Assembly (NCBI GenBank): GCA_037043015.1
Contig: CM073322.1
Coordinates: 12,845,601-12,909,600, forward strand
Direction of reading: 5' to 3'
DNA: 64,000 nucleotides
DNA from: Bryum argenteum
Taxonomy: Eukaryota > Streptophyta > Bryopsida > Bryales > Bryaceae
Both the position numbers and the translations under genes were made by a program. How positions within the stretch are numbered: the first letter of the stretch is position 1; every line of letters begins with the position of its first letter. The notes under the pieces were generated by a model, which was not told where the DNA came from, searched no databases, and worked only from the letters and a program-made list of their open reading frames with translations. This document shows positions 20,556-32,320 of this stretch, piece by piece.

Positions 20556-22655
20556 TCAATGCTTTCTCGGTGTCTTGGATCTCCGTTGGCTTTCATACCT
20601 TTCGACCATCTCCTTTGCATTGGCCATGTACTTGGCCTCAACCCATGTTGCTTCCTTCTCATGGTACCCCCGCCACTTCACCAAGTATTCTTTGCCCTTC
20701 TTCTTGGTGTTCCGGCATTTCAAAATGCCTTCTACCTCGAACTCTAGGTGATCACCAACTAGTTCGGGTGGAGGCCGCAACACTTGCTTGCGTTCCAGCC
20801 TCACCTTATCTTCGTGATATGGCTTGAGCAATGACACATGGAAGGTGGGGTGAACCTTGATCTCCGGTGGTAAGTCCAACTTATAAACATCCTCAAACAA
20901 CCGTTTTGCAATGACAAATGGACCCGCATACTTTGCCATGAATTTGGGAGTCAAGCCATCCGGTAAGGTGAAGTTCTTCACATTCAACCACACCTTTTGG
21001 CCCTCCTCATACTCCTCATGGCGCCGCTCTTTGTTAACTTGTTTCACATACCTCTTTTGCGCCTTGTCTAAGTACCACTTGGTCTTCTCAAGTAGTTGCT
21101 CTCTCTTGGCCACAAAGTCTTGAAGAACTTGGCTTCGTTCCAACTCCGATTGCGCCCTTCCAAAGCTAGGTCGGCGGCGCATAAGTGGCTCAACTCCATA
21201 AGCCACCTTGAACGGCGATTGCCCCGTAGCTGAATGCCTTGATGCATTGTAGCTAAACTCCGCCAAACCCAAGTACTCACTCCAATCACTTTGGTCTGCA
21301 CTCACATAGTTGCGAAGGTATTGATTCAAGACCCCATTCACCCGTTCCGTTTGCCCATCGGTTTGAGGATGAAAAGCCGTACTAAATGTCAACTTTGTCT
21401 TCATCCTCCTAAACAAGTGCCTCCAAATTGCACTTGTAAACTTGGGGTCTTTATCGGATACAATCACCTTTGGCAATCCATGGTGCCGCCACCAAATGTT
21501 GAAAAAGAGCACCGCGGTTTCAAAGGCGGTCGCTGTCCCTTTTGTTGGCTCCATCCTTGCCAACTTACTAAACCTATCAACCACCACAAAGATGGCGTCA
21601 CTCCCTCGTGACTCCGGAAGGCTTGTAATGAAATCCATAGAGACACACTCCCATGGACCCTCCGGGATAGGCAAAGGCCTTAACAAACCCACTTGCTTTC
21701 GGTATGACGCCCGGTTGGCTTGACAAGTGATACAAGTTTTCACATAATGGGCAATGTCTTCCTTCATCCCGGGCCAATAGAACCTCTTTGAAACCGAGCA
21801 TATGGTGGATTTCTCCCCCCTATGCCCGGCCAAGGGGTTGTCATGCTCCTCCTTGAGCACAATCAACCTCAACTTGCCCTTTGGAACATACACCCTATTT
21901 TGCTTGAACTTGATCATACCTTGGTGAAGCCGGATACCTTTGGGCTTCTTGCCACACCTAAGTTCATCTAAGAACTTTTGAGCCTCGGGGTCTTTCATAT
22001 ATGCCTCCCTTATCCGCTTTGCCAAATCACCTTCTCCCGCATACATCACTCTCAAGACTTGCGTGGTGCTTGGCCTATGTTCATCCTTCCGGCTTAGTGC
22101 GTCCGGCACCACGTTCTCCCGGCCCGGCTTGTGGATCAACTCCACATTCATAAGCACTAAGGTATCATACCACCTCAATTGCTTTCGTGTGACTTTGGCT
22201 TGTGTCTCAAAGTACTTCAATGAAACATTATCGGTGAATACCTTGGTCTTGTGGAGACCAAGGTAATGTTGACATGTCTTCAAACAATGCACCACGGCAA
22301 ACATCTCCTTTTCATGCGTTGACCAATTGATTTGAGTGCCATCCAATTTCTTGCTCTCAAATGCAATTGGCCTTCCTTCTTGCATGAGCACTCCCCCGAT
22401 GGCAAAGTCACTTGCATCGGTATGCACCTCGAAAGGCTTCTCAAACTCGGGGAACTTCAATACCGGCGGGGAGGAGAGTTTCTCCTTGAGTTCTTGAAAG
22501 GCTTGCTCACACGACTCGGTCCACTCCAAGGTCAAGTTCTTCTTAAGCAAATCGGACATGGGCTTAGCAATCTTGGAGAAGTTCTTTATGAACCTCCTAT
22601 AATAATTAGCCAACCCAGGAAATGACCTCACTCCTTTTTGTGAAGTAGGTCGGCT
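20556..22655 (-). pseudogene. pol: Chromovirus pol, 3' part: RT thumb, RNase H, integrase, chromodomain
   Basis: The frame is open for about 700 codons from just after the TGA at 22658 to the stop at 20556. In order: RT connection (RSFPGLANYYRRFIKN), RNase H (VHTDASDFAIGG ... FTDNVSLKYF), integrase zinc finger (H-x-H, then CITC), the catalytic core with Asp in VSMDFITSLP, Asp in VSDKDPKF and Glu in QTDGQTERVN, the GPF module (KYAGPFVI), and at the C-terminus a chromodomain (FEVEGILKCR, YLVKWRGY, TWVEAKYM). The chromodomain directs integration to marked chromatin in this Ty3 lineage. This stretch is intact, but the upstream part of the same frame is broken, so the element is inactive as it stands. 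Confidence 0.92.
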
Positions 22656-23024
22656 TCACTTCTTGATTGCTTCTACCTTCTTGTGGTCCGGTTTGACACC
22701 TTGCCCTGTCATAATGTGTCCCAAAAACTCAATCTCTTGCAAGCCAAACTCACTTTTCTCCCCATTTGCATACAATTTATTGTCCCTAAGTTTTTGAAGC
22801 ACAATTGCAAGGTGTTGTGCATGCTCTTCCTCGGTTTTGGAGAACACCAATATGTCATCAATGTAGACAATGACAAACACATCCATCTCTTGATGGAACA
22901 CCGTATTCATAAGGGTTGTGAACGTTGATGGGGCGTTGCACAACCCAAAAGGCATCACCAAAAACTCATAAGACCCATATCTAGTCCTACAAGCGGTTTT
23001 CTCCACATCCTTGGCCGCAATCAA
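22656..23024 (-). pseudogene. pol: Chromovirus reverse transcriptase core fragment (contains YIDD)
   Basis: Same frame as the following RNase H-integrase section, from which it is separated only by a TGA at 22658-22656, where relatives usually have Trp (TGG). It contains the RT palm motifs YEFLVMPFGLCNAPSTF and VIVYIDDILVFS (catalytic YIDD) and EIEFLGHIM. Its 5' end is a frameshift at about 23030: deletion of one base splits the LKSGYYQI motif between this frame and the preceding ORF. In the family this would be one continuous polyprotein. Confidence 0.92.
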
Positions 23025-23800
23025 GATTTGGTAATATCCGACTTCAAGTCGATCCGGCTAAAATACTTGGCCCCCGCCAACCGGTCAAAGAGATCATCAA
23101 TTCTAGGCAAAGGGTAGTTGTTTTTTATGGTGATCTTATTGAGCACCCGGTAATCCACGCACATGCGTAGTTTCCCTCCTTTCTTGTCCACAAACAAGAC
23201 CGGTACTCCATAAGGTGACTTGCTTTGGCGGATATATCCCTTTGCCAAAAGCTTATTGAGTTGTTTCTTCAACTCTACCAACTCCTTTTGGTTAATCCGG
23301 TAAGGTGCCTTGGATGGCGGTGCCGCTCCCGGCACCAACTCGATCTTGTGATCAACCTCTCTTCGTGGCGGTAACTCATCCGGCAACTCCTCCGTGAGAA
23401 CATCACCAAAGCCTTGGATGACCTCCCGAATACACTTGGGAGGTGTTGAGTTAGAAGTAGGCATATTCCCTTCAACTCCCAAATCGGTCCTTAGCATTAT
23501 CAAGAATCGGATTTCCTCTAACTCCTCTAAGTTCACCAAGTTGATCCTACTCCCTAACATGTTGGGTGCCTTGGTGAACTCCAACTCAATCTCCTTGCCT
23601 TCGGGGTTGGCAACCACACTCAATGGCCGCCTCCTTATATCCACCCCATAGGTGTCAAAGAAAGTATTACCCAAGATGAGATCAATCCCATCCATCTCAC
23701 AAACTGTGAAGTTTTCCACAAAGGTGAAGTTTTGACACTTCACTTCTACTCCCGTAGCTACAAGGCATGTATGGTGAGGCTTGCCTTTTGCAAACCTCAC
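23021..23800 (-). pseudogene. pol: Chromovirus protease C-terminus and RT N-terminus
   Basis: Residues 1-60 hold the end of the aspartic protease, with [11 protein letters not shown] matching the flap/dimer-side ILGxxF motif. After a linker comes the RT fingers region: [59 protein letters not shown] and [13 protein letters not shown]. It ends by frameshift inside the RIDLKSG motif at about 23030. Upstream, a TAA at about 23803 separates it from the protease active-site region, which lies in the same frame further up. Confidence 0.9.
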
Positions 23801-23859
23801 TTAGATGGGCTTGCTTGCCTTGCTCAAATGCAAGCCCATCCTCTTCGCAGCTTCCGGAC

Positions 23860-25128
23860 TTATGAACCAGTGGGTTGCCCCTGTATGGCTGTATCCAACA
23901 GGAAGCAATTGTCACTTTTACCAACAACCCCTTTTAGGAACAACAAGCCACCACCTAACTTGGAGCAACTTGCTCTTGCAATGAAACCCCCTTCTAATAG
24001 GTGACTTGTAACAAGGATTCTCCTATTTTCCAAACTCACATTTGGTTTGGAGCAATCCCTTGCCATGTGGCCCTTTTCTCCACAATTGTAACAAGTTATG
24101 TGACTTGTCTCCTTCTTGGACTTGTCCCCACTTTTGGTTTTGTCCTTGGCAAACTTGTCCTTCCTATCTTTGGAAGGCCCACCCTCACCGCCTTTATGCT
24201 TTTGCCAACCATGTTTCTTGTGTTGGCGCTTTGACTGCGACTTGCCTTGCTCTCCGGTGGAAGTCCCTTCTTTAGAAGTCTTCCGGTGACCTTCATCATC
24301 ACCAATTCTTTCTGCCAACTTGAGCAACTCGGCACAAGTTTCTGGCAGCTTTGGCATCCTGAATAATGCCTGCTCCGCCCAACCTTGGAGTCCATTGAAG
24401 AAAATGACCTTTTTGGCCAATTCATCCAACTTCGGGAGCACATTTAAATGTGCATTGAAATCCCTCACATAGGCATGAAGGGTGCCCGTTTGCTTCAATC
24501 GCACAAGGGCCATGCCATCCCGAATGTCTTGGTACTCCGGGGTGAAGCGCTCACTTAGGATCTCTTTGAAACCGTTCCAAGTTAAGTTGCTCACTACTCC
24601 CGCATTTTCATCCCGGAAACGAGTCCACCACAAAAGAGCATGCTCTTTCAAGAAGGTCACGGCAATGGTGATCTTGTCCTCTTCACAAGCTCTTTGGGCC
24701 TCAAAGTAAAGCTCAAGTTCCACAATGAAGTCCTTGACCTTGTTTGCCTTGCCCAATCCCGTGAAGGAAGAGGGCAAGTTAGTCTTGCACAACTTGCGGG
24801 AAGAAGGGCTTGATGCCCTCCCCTTGAGCTCCTTGATCTCTTTTTGCATGACTTGAAGAGTTTTGACAAGCTCATTGAACATTTCATCTCGTGCCTTCCG
24901 CTTGTAGCCTCGTTTCCCGGGAACGGGACTTGAGGGAATTTCTTCCTCATCATGGTGAGTGTCCTCCTCACCACTAGCAACTTCCCTTGGGTCCCCTTGC
25001 TCCTCTTGAATTTCCTCCCGCTCTTCCAAGACATCTTGAGAAAACTCTTCATTAGGGGCATCCCCGGCCTCAAGGGCTTGACTACGTGTGTTTGGGCCAC
25101 GTCGCGAGCTTCCGGCCCCTCGTGCCAT
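23860..25128 (-). CDS. gag: Chromovirus Gag with CCHC zinc knuckle, running into a broken protease site
   Basis: ATG at 25128, 13 codons inside the longest frame; about 422 residues. The N-terminal third is acidic and charged, followed by the retrotransposon gag core (LPSSFTGLGKANKVKDFIVE ... LLWWTRFRDE ... ILSERFTPEYQ), a Lys/Gly-rich basic segment and one zinc knuckle, CYNCGEKGHMARDC. It would coat the genomic RNA and form the particle. Past the knuckle the frame should enter the protease active site LLDTGATH. Instead an 8-bp insertion (23881-23894, sequence ATACAG CC ATACAG on the minus strand) shifts it, so the ORF ends at 23860 with an aberrant tail. Gag itself is intact. Confidence 0.9.
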   Translation of the reverse strand: MARGAGSSRRGPNTRSQALEAGDAPNEEFSQDVLEEREEIQEEQGDPREVASGEEDTHHDEEEIPSSPVPGKRGYKRKARDEMFNELVKTLQVMQKEIKELKGRASSPSSRKLCKTNLPSSFTGLGKANKVKDFIVELELYFEAQRACEEDKITIAVTFLKEHALLWWTRFRDENAGVVSNLTWNGFKEILSERFTPEYQDIRDGMALVRLKQTGTLHAYVRDFNAHLNVLPKLDELAKKVIFFNGLQGWAEQALFRMPKLPETCAELLKLAERIGDDEGHRKTSKEGTSTGEQGKSQSKRQHKKHGWQKHKGGEGGPSKDRKDKFAKDKTKSGDKSKKETSHITCYNCGEKGHMARDCSKPNVSLENRRILVTSHLLEGGFIARASCSKLGGGLLFLKGVVGKSDNCFLLDTAIQGQPTGS

Positions 25129-25160
25129 CCTACTCTTGATTGGATCCCGTAACGTAGCCT

Positions 25161-25172
25161 GCTCTGATACCA
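25161..25172 (-). other. Primer-binding site, initiator tRNA-Met
   Basis: The minus strand reads TGGTATCAGAGC, complementary to the 3' end of plant initiator tRNA-Met, two bases inside the 5' LTR. It primes minus-strand DNA synthesis. Confidence 0.95.
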
Positions 25173-25174
25173 AG

Positions 25175-26249
25175 TGTCGCGGCCCTAATTACTCCCAACT
25201 TTTTTTTTTCAAGTAAGTCTTACTTGGTAGCGGAATCACGGCTTACTTTGTTGGTAGCAACCGGCCACAACTTAGCTAACACTGCACATGCCAAGCACAC
25301 ACAATGTTAGCATCATTTCTAGTCAAGGTGTCCAACCCACCTTGACTCCCCCAACTCATTACCCGGAACCTGTAAACCGGAACTCCCACAAAACACATGG
25401 GCATGCCACTTGGTGGCACGGGGCGGCCTTCCACACATGTCCAAGCTCCCAAGGGTGGCACTACTCACCCCCGGAGCTAACCGCCCTTGCATATTGTCCA
25501 ACTCTCCACTAGTCCCCTTCCATTCATGTCTACACTCTCCATTCGGGACATTACCGGAAACCGGGACACTTTTGTTTTGGAAGACCACCCGTTTTTGCCT
25601 TAGCCTCAAAAACGGGCCGTATCTTCTTCTCGGGCTAACTTGTAGCTCAGTTATCCAAATGGGACGTGCGAGCCCATTTTCGACATGTACTCTTTGAGTA
25701 GATGTCGATAGACTCCTCAGTTGTCCCAATCGGAGCTTCTATGTGGGAGCTATGCTCCTCTGAACATTCGGGAGTCCCGGGAGGCAGCAGTCCCGGAGTC
25801 TCGAAGTCCCGATGCTTTGGAGAGCCATATCTCCCAAAGCATTGCTTTGCTCCTCACAAGCCTTAGCATTTTGGAAAGCTCTTGTCCAGAGCTTTCCAAA
25901 GACATGCAACATGCCGCCATCCAAGAAGGGCGACATTTTGAGTCTCGAAAGGTAACACTCCCAAGTCCCGGAGTGTCCCGGAACGCGCTCCAACTTTGGA
26001 GAGCCATATCTCATGACTCACAACTCCAAATTGCGCGTTCTTTGGACCTATGGGTGTGTGCTTGAACAAGGTTTCCAACCATGTAAAGCACACCACCAAG
26101 TTCGTCCCGAGCACGACGCCATTGCGTGCTGTTTGCTCGGGACTCTCTTTGGTCTCCTCACCTTGTCTCTTGCCAAGCCTGGGACGTCACTCCCGGGGTC
26201 CTCTTGGCTCACCGCGGTGTTCGGACATCCTTTTGAAAGGGATGTGACA
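25175..26249 (-). mobile_element. Complete 5' LTR of the chromovirus (1075 bp)
   Basis: In plus reading it begins TGTCGCGGCCC and ends GGGATGTGACA, with TG...CA ends and a TGTC/GACA inverted terminus. It adjoins the primer-binding site on one side and the broken Ty3 pol on the other. Its last 453 bp match the truncated LTR at 19242-19694 with two differences, so the insertion is young. The flank right of it starts AGGTT; the matching duplication on the other side is lost. Confidence 0.93.
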
Positions 26250-27446
26250 AGGTTACTACTCGGGCACGTGGTGAGCCGAAGAGGGTTGTAGGTGGACACG
26301 GACAAGGTCAGCGCTATCCTGACACTAGCACCACCGCGAACGGTGAAGGAGGTTCGTGGATTCCTGGGTTGCGTCGGATACTACAGACGCTTCATCGATG
26401 GATATGCCCGGAAAGCTGCCCGGTTAACGGCCTTGCTAAAAAAGGATGAGCCCTTCCTGTGGAAACCGGAAAGGCAGTCCGCCTTTGAGGACCTGAAGCA
26501 GCAGCTAACCCGGGCACCTATCCTGGCACCTCCGGACTGGACCCGGGAATTCCATGTCACCCTCGACACCTCGGGGTGGTGCCTAGGGGCCATTCTGTGG
26601 CAACCGGACGAGCAAAAGCGAGAAAGGCCTATCTACTACGCCAGCCGACAAATGAGTTCAGCGGAGAGGAATTACACCACCACTGAGCGCGAGGCCCTGG
26701 CCGTAGTCTACGCCTGCAAGAAATTTCGGCATTACCTCCTCGGTTATCGGGTAATCTTCCATGCAGATCACGACTCGCTCAAATATATGGTGAACAAGCC
26801 GGATCTTTCCGGACGAATAGCCAGGTGGATTCTCCTGTTGCAGGAGTTTACCTACGAGGTGGTCGTTAAACCGGGTAGGGCAAATGCCAATGCCGATTAC
26901 TTGTCCAGGATGCGAGGCGAGCCGGCCCTGGAGGACATCTCCTCCCTGTTCCCTGATGAATTCCCAAAGAGCCAGGATAAGCCGGACGTTGCGGTGTTGC
27001 AGGTGGAGAGCACGGCACTTTCCGAATTCCAGGAGATCCGGGAATACCTCCTGACCCAACGCTATCCCGCAGGCATGAACCGGGAGGAAAAGAGCGTATT
27101 CCAACATCGAGTGGCCCCATACACCTTAATCAACGGAGTCCTGTTCCGGATGGGAGCAGATGACAGGTTACGTCGGTGTTTGGAACCCGGAGAAAGGAGG
27201 CAAGTGATGGAGGCCTTACACGCGGGAGATTCCGGAAGACACCTTGCCGCGATGAGTACGGTTAACAGGATTAAAAGTGCGGGGTACTGGTGGCTCTTTA
27301 TTATCCGGGATGTCCGGCATTATGTCCAAAGCTGTGACCAATGCCAGCGGACAGGACAACCGGGCTTCAGGAACCACTCGCCCCTGACACCGATTTTTCC
27401 TCTGGCCCCTTTTGTCAAATGGGGAATCGACTTTGTCGGTCCGATC
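26250..27446 (+). pseudogene. pol: Ty3 (non-chromoviral) pol fragment: RT end, RNase H, integrase zinc finger
   Basis: It starts inside the RT just at the LLGHVVSRRG motif, where the chromovirus LTR cuts it. A TAG at 26289-26291 interrupts the next residues (the family has a residue such as Gln there). Then it is open: connection domain ([11 protein letters not shown]), RNase H ([32 protein letters not shown]), and integrase HHCC zinc finger (H at [10 protein letters not shown] at CDQCQRTG). It ends at WGIDFVGPI, the first catalytic Asp region of the integrase, where the hAT element has inserted. Lacking gag, protease and most of RT, it is a remnant. Sequence resembles the Tat/Athila side of Ty3 more than chromoviruses. 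Confidence 0.88.
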
Positions 27447-30400
27447 CCGGGATGTCACAGCGTCCGCACGTCCGGACGTCCGCAGGGGGTTATGGGAGCG
27501 TCCGTGACTTAGAGATTTTGGACTTTTTACCTAAGGTAAGAGGGGCGACCAGTCTTTGGGCGGGGCGACCCGTCTTAGGCCCGGGCGACTGGCCCGCCGA
27601 CCGGCCCAACCCGGGGCGACCGGTAGAGCAGTGGCCGTCTGATCGGTCGGCGGTCGTCCCGACCGGGAAAAAAAAAATAATAATAAAAAAATAAAAATAA
27701 AAAAAAAATTGGCTGATGGCTGATGGCCAGGCCCTCTGAAGTCGCCCTGGTGACAGCCGACCGATCAGACAGCGCGACCGGATACCAATTTTTAGTTTAA
27801 TTTTTAATTTTTTTTTTTTTTTTTTTTTTGCGGTGTCCTGGGCGTCCGAAGCCGCCTAGGTGGGGAGCTAAGGATGGCGGCCACTCCTCTTAACCCTAAC
27901 CCTATTCTAATTTATTTCAACAACCATTTTGAATTTCTTCAGAACTCCCCCCCACCCCCCTAAAGTTTTTCAAGACCCAAATTACACTATTTGGGGTTCC
28001 CGCTCAAATAAGATTCTCCTTGCTTTGAGCATTACGATCTCACTAATGGAAAAGAATCGACGGTTTAAATTTTACAAGTCACTAAAAATTCAAGTTAACT
28101 TTAAGATCCTACGGTTGGATCTTTCTAAACATTGCTTCAAATGAGGCTTTACAAGCATGAATGATTTAGGCAATTTTGCATCAAGGATATCTAGGGATTA
28201 AATCTCTTTATTTTATCTAAAATTTAACCATACTTAAGTTACTTTTGTGAATTGATTGATGATTCATTTAATCTTATTATCATGGTCCGGAAGATATTAC
28301 CTACTTCGTACTATTTATGGTATGTACTACCTAGTTTGGAATCATGAATTTTTCACACCAACCCCTTTAATCACAAACATGACAAGGTTTGCTTAATATT
28401 GAATAACTTATTATAAAAGGAGACTAATAGTATCTTCATAGATAAGTATTGGCCTTTATCGTGTAAGATAAAACTTAAGAAAACCATACAAATAAATAAG
28501 TACTAAGAATAGAAATGAGAATTTTATTTTGCTATTGAAAGTTTAGGTGTCTTTAATCTATTACAAGAGAATTATTAATTGCTATGAGGATTTCAACTAC
28601 AACAATTTAATCTAAGAATTAAGGTTTTTATATTGTTTTTGGGAAGAAAGTTTACAAGAGTTAGAAAACTCACATTTCTTAACACATTTATTTTTCCTTC
28701 AAACCCCTAGCCTTTAGGGGGTAAATAAACAACCACCCATTTGGATTCAAATAAAATTTGCTTAGATACTTAGATCCGTAAATGGTTAGTAACTATAATA
28801 TTTTTCATTATCATAAGTCAATGTGAATATATTGCAAATTCTATCAAAGCATGACATTGTACCCCTAAAGAATTCCAAGTGATTTATGGATAGTTAAGAT
28901 TCATATGAACAACGAGGGGTTATTTATAATAAGTTCTATTTTTCATGTGTGTTCAAGCCCATAAGATCTTTTGAGTAAAACATTCCCTTCAATGAAAAGA
29001 AGATCTTCCCGACATTCCCCTGACAAAATCGGCATGTGGATTAATGCCCTGATTTAGGTTGTAGGTACAATGTCAGGTACCTAAAAATAGACAATTCTTA
29101 AATGCAAGCAAGAGGAGGAAGAAGAAGGGAGAAGTGGAGAGATGGGGGAGTGTTGGTGAGTGAGAGAGGAAGAGAAGAGCGCAAGACACCGACCGGTCGC
29201 TTGGTCCATCGGTCGGTCGATCGGTCGACATCGGTCGGTCGCCGCTCGGTCGGTTGCTCGGTAGGTCGATCGGTCGGTTGCTTGGTAGGTCGATCGGTCG
29301 GTCCTTCCGTCGATCGGTCGCTCATGCCATAAGCCACAGTTTTTTATTTTTTTATTTTATTTTTATTTTTATTTATTTTTTATTTTTTGTTTCCTTGAAT
29401 TCCGATCGCGCCCTCCGACCGATCGGTCGGCCAGCGACCGCGTCCGATCGACCGACCGACCGTTGTCGACCGATCGACCGACCGAGCGACCGAGCGACCG
29501 GTCGGTGTCTTGCGCTCCTCTCTTCCTCTCTCACTCACCAACACTCCCCCATCTCTCCACTTCTCCCTTCTTCTTCCTCCTCTTGCTTGCATTTAAGAAT
29601 TGTCTATTTTTAGGTACCGACATTGTACCTACAATCTAAATCAGGCATTAATCCACATGCCGATTTTGTCAGGGGAATGTCGGGAAGATCTTCTTTTCAT
29701 TGAAGGGAATGTTTTACTCAAAAGATCTTATGGGCTTGAACACACATGAAAAATAGAACTTATTATAAATAACCCCTCATTGTTCATATGAATCTTAACT
29801 ATCCATAAATCACTTGGAATTCTTTAGGGTACAATGTCATGCTTTGATAGAATTTGTAATATATTCACATTGACTTATGATAATGAAAAATATTATAGTT
29901 ACTAACCATTTACGGATCTAAGTATCTAAGCAAATTTTATTTGAATCCAAATGGGTGGTTGTTTATTTACCCCCTAAAGGCTAGGGGGGGTTTGAAGGAA
30001 AAATAAATGTGTTAAGAAATGTGAGTTTTCTAACTCTTGTAAACTTTCTTCCCAAAAACAATATAAAAACCTTAATTCTTAGATTAAATTGTTGTAGTTG
30101 AAATCCTCATAGCAATTAATAATTCTCTTGTAATAGATTAAAGACACCTAAACTTTCAATAGCAAAATAAAATTCTCATTTCTATTCTTAGTACTTATTT
30201 ATTTGTATGGTTTTCTTAAGTTTTATCTTACATGATAAAGGCCAATACTTATCTATGAAGATACTATTAGTCTCCTTTTATAATAAGTTATTCAATATTA
30301 AGCAAACCTTGTCATGTTTGTGATTAAAGGGGTTGTGTGAAAATTCATGATTCCAAACTAGGTTTTGTAATGTAGATGAGGTTTTCAACCCATCTTACAT

Positions 30401-31791
30401 CTCGGAGGTAAAAAATAAGTCCAACAAGAATCCTTTTTAAATCGAGATACATCTTGTCAAAACTTAGAATAGAGTACAAAATGGTTGATTGGGCCTTTAG
30501 TAGTTGAGCGTTAGAGTGAATATCCAATCATGTACTATATTGAAAGGCTATTAGCATCATATAAGTATATAAATATGTGAAGGAAAAAGACATATAACAT
30601 AAAACTTACAATACAATTTTATGCAACCCAAATTTAGAAGAACAATACTACAAAGTATTATGTGCTAATTTTTGTCTTTCAAGTGTATGTGCGAGTATGA
30701 AGATTATATTTCTATAAGACTCTCCTAAACATTTAACAAGTTACGTAGTGGTAATGTGTAAATGTAGATTTTTCATTTAATTGATCTTGGTAGATGTTCA
30801 TAACTCCTGAATAAATATGAGTCATGTCCACGTTTATGGCGTATGTTATTTTTTATTTTTGTAGAAAGTGATGTATCTTCAATATCTTATTATAGCAATT
30901 CATAATACTACATGATCAAATATACAATGATATATTATTTTAAGATGTGATTAGGTGATATTGACCCCATTTGATTTATATGGCAATAAAATTTGTATTG
31001 AATAAAAATAATCTTTGTGGAAGTGTTTTCTTATCCTCAAGTAAAGATTTTTTATTTAATCTTATTTGACCCTTATGATGCTATGTGTTTTTGGCAAATG
31101 ACACTAAGAACTTACACCCCCAAAATACCAAGTGCCCTTCACAGTGAATTAAGACATTAGGCTTGCTCCTAAAGTTTGCAATTTGGGAATTGAAGAAAAA
31201 TACGTAATTTAAACTAAAAAACACATGAACATCATCCTATTTTCTCTTTTAAGTTGTTAAACATCAACATGCCATAAGTAGTACAAAGTAAGTAACATCT
31301 TCCGGACCATGATAATAAGATCAAATGAATCATCAATCAATTTGCAAAAGTAACTTAAGTATGGTTATAATTTATAGATAAAATAAAGAGATCTTAATCC
31401 CTAGATATCCTTGATGCAAAATTGCCTAAATTCTCCATGCTTATAAAGCCTCATTTGAAACAATGTTTAGAAGATCCAACCGTAGGATCTTAAAGTTCAC
31501 TTGAGTTTTTAGTCACTTGTAAAATTTCAACCGTTGATTCTTTTCCATTAGTGAGATCGTAATGCTCAAAGCAAGGAGAATCTTATTTGGGCGGGAACCC
31601 CAAATAGTGTAATCTGGATCTTGAAAAACTTTAGAGAGGGAGTTGTTAAGAAATTCAAAATGGTTGTTGGAATAAATTAGAATAGGGTTAGGGTTAAGAG
31701 GAGTGGCCGCCATCCTTAGCTCCCCACCAAGGCGGCTTCGGACGCCCACGCCGTCCCGCAGAATTTTTTTAAAAAAATAAAAAAGAAAATA

Positions 31792-31880
<89 letters not shown>

Positions 31881-32320
31881 TAATTTAGAATCCGGTCGCT
31901 CGCCTCGTCCGACGGGTCGGCCCGATTGGATGGAGCGACCGGATTCTAAATTTAGATTTTTTTTCCTTAAATTCCGGTCGGGCCGTCCGACCGATCTGTC
32001 GACCGCCGACCGATCCGTCTACCGCCATCCGATCCGTTGACCACCGTCCGACCGGTCGACGGTTATCGATCTGACGGTTGTGGATCTCCGAATCAAATCT
32101 CATGGTCACCACGACCTTCGGTCGCCTCGACCGGGGGCCGGTCGGAGCGAATTTTCTCGGTCGCCCTAAAGAAGATCAGATTTGAACGGCTTAGATGCGA
32201 GCTCCAAGAAGATCTAATGGTTGAAATTTTTACTGTTGTCGTAGTAATTCCATTTTACCCCCCTGGACGGACGTCCGTCCGACCAAAAATACTCAAAAGA
32301 CGTCCATATCGACATACCTG
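27447..32320. mobile_element. Non-autonomous hAT-type transposon, copy 2 (4874 bp, inverted relative to copy 1)
   Basis: The ends read CCGGGATGTCA and, from the right, CAGGTATGTCG, each one or two bases off the copy 1 terminus. The flanks are GTCCGATC (27439-27446) and GTCCAATC (32321-32328), an 8-bp target duplication with one change. The order of sequence is that of copy 1 reversed: short arm first (about 27840-29215), centre with GGTCG repeats, long arm (about 29480-31990), including the same about 900-bp arm asymmetry. It lacks the TTAA-flanked insertion and has a longer (TA)n. It interrupts an integrase coding sequence in Asp-1 territory. Confidence 0.92.
31794..31877. repeat. (TA)n microsatellite in hAT copy 2
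   Basis: About 42 TA dinucleotides at the position equivalent to 9502-9560 in copy 1; the length difference is the most visible divergence between the two long arms. Confidence 0.95.

Noticed and set aside
25161-25172. A tRNA-Met gene fragment
   Set aside because: Only the 12-base complement of the tRNA 3' end is present, at the right distance from the LTR; it is a primer-binding site.
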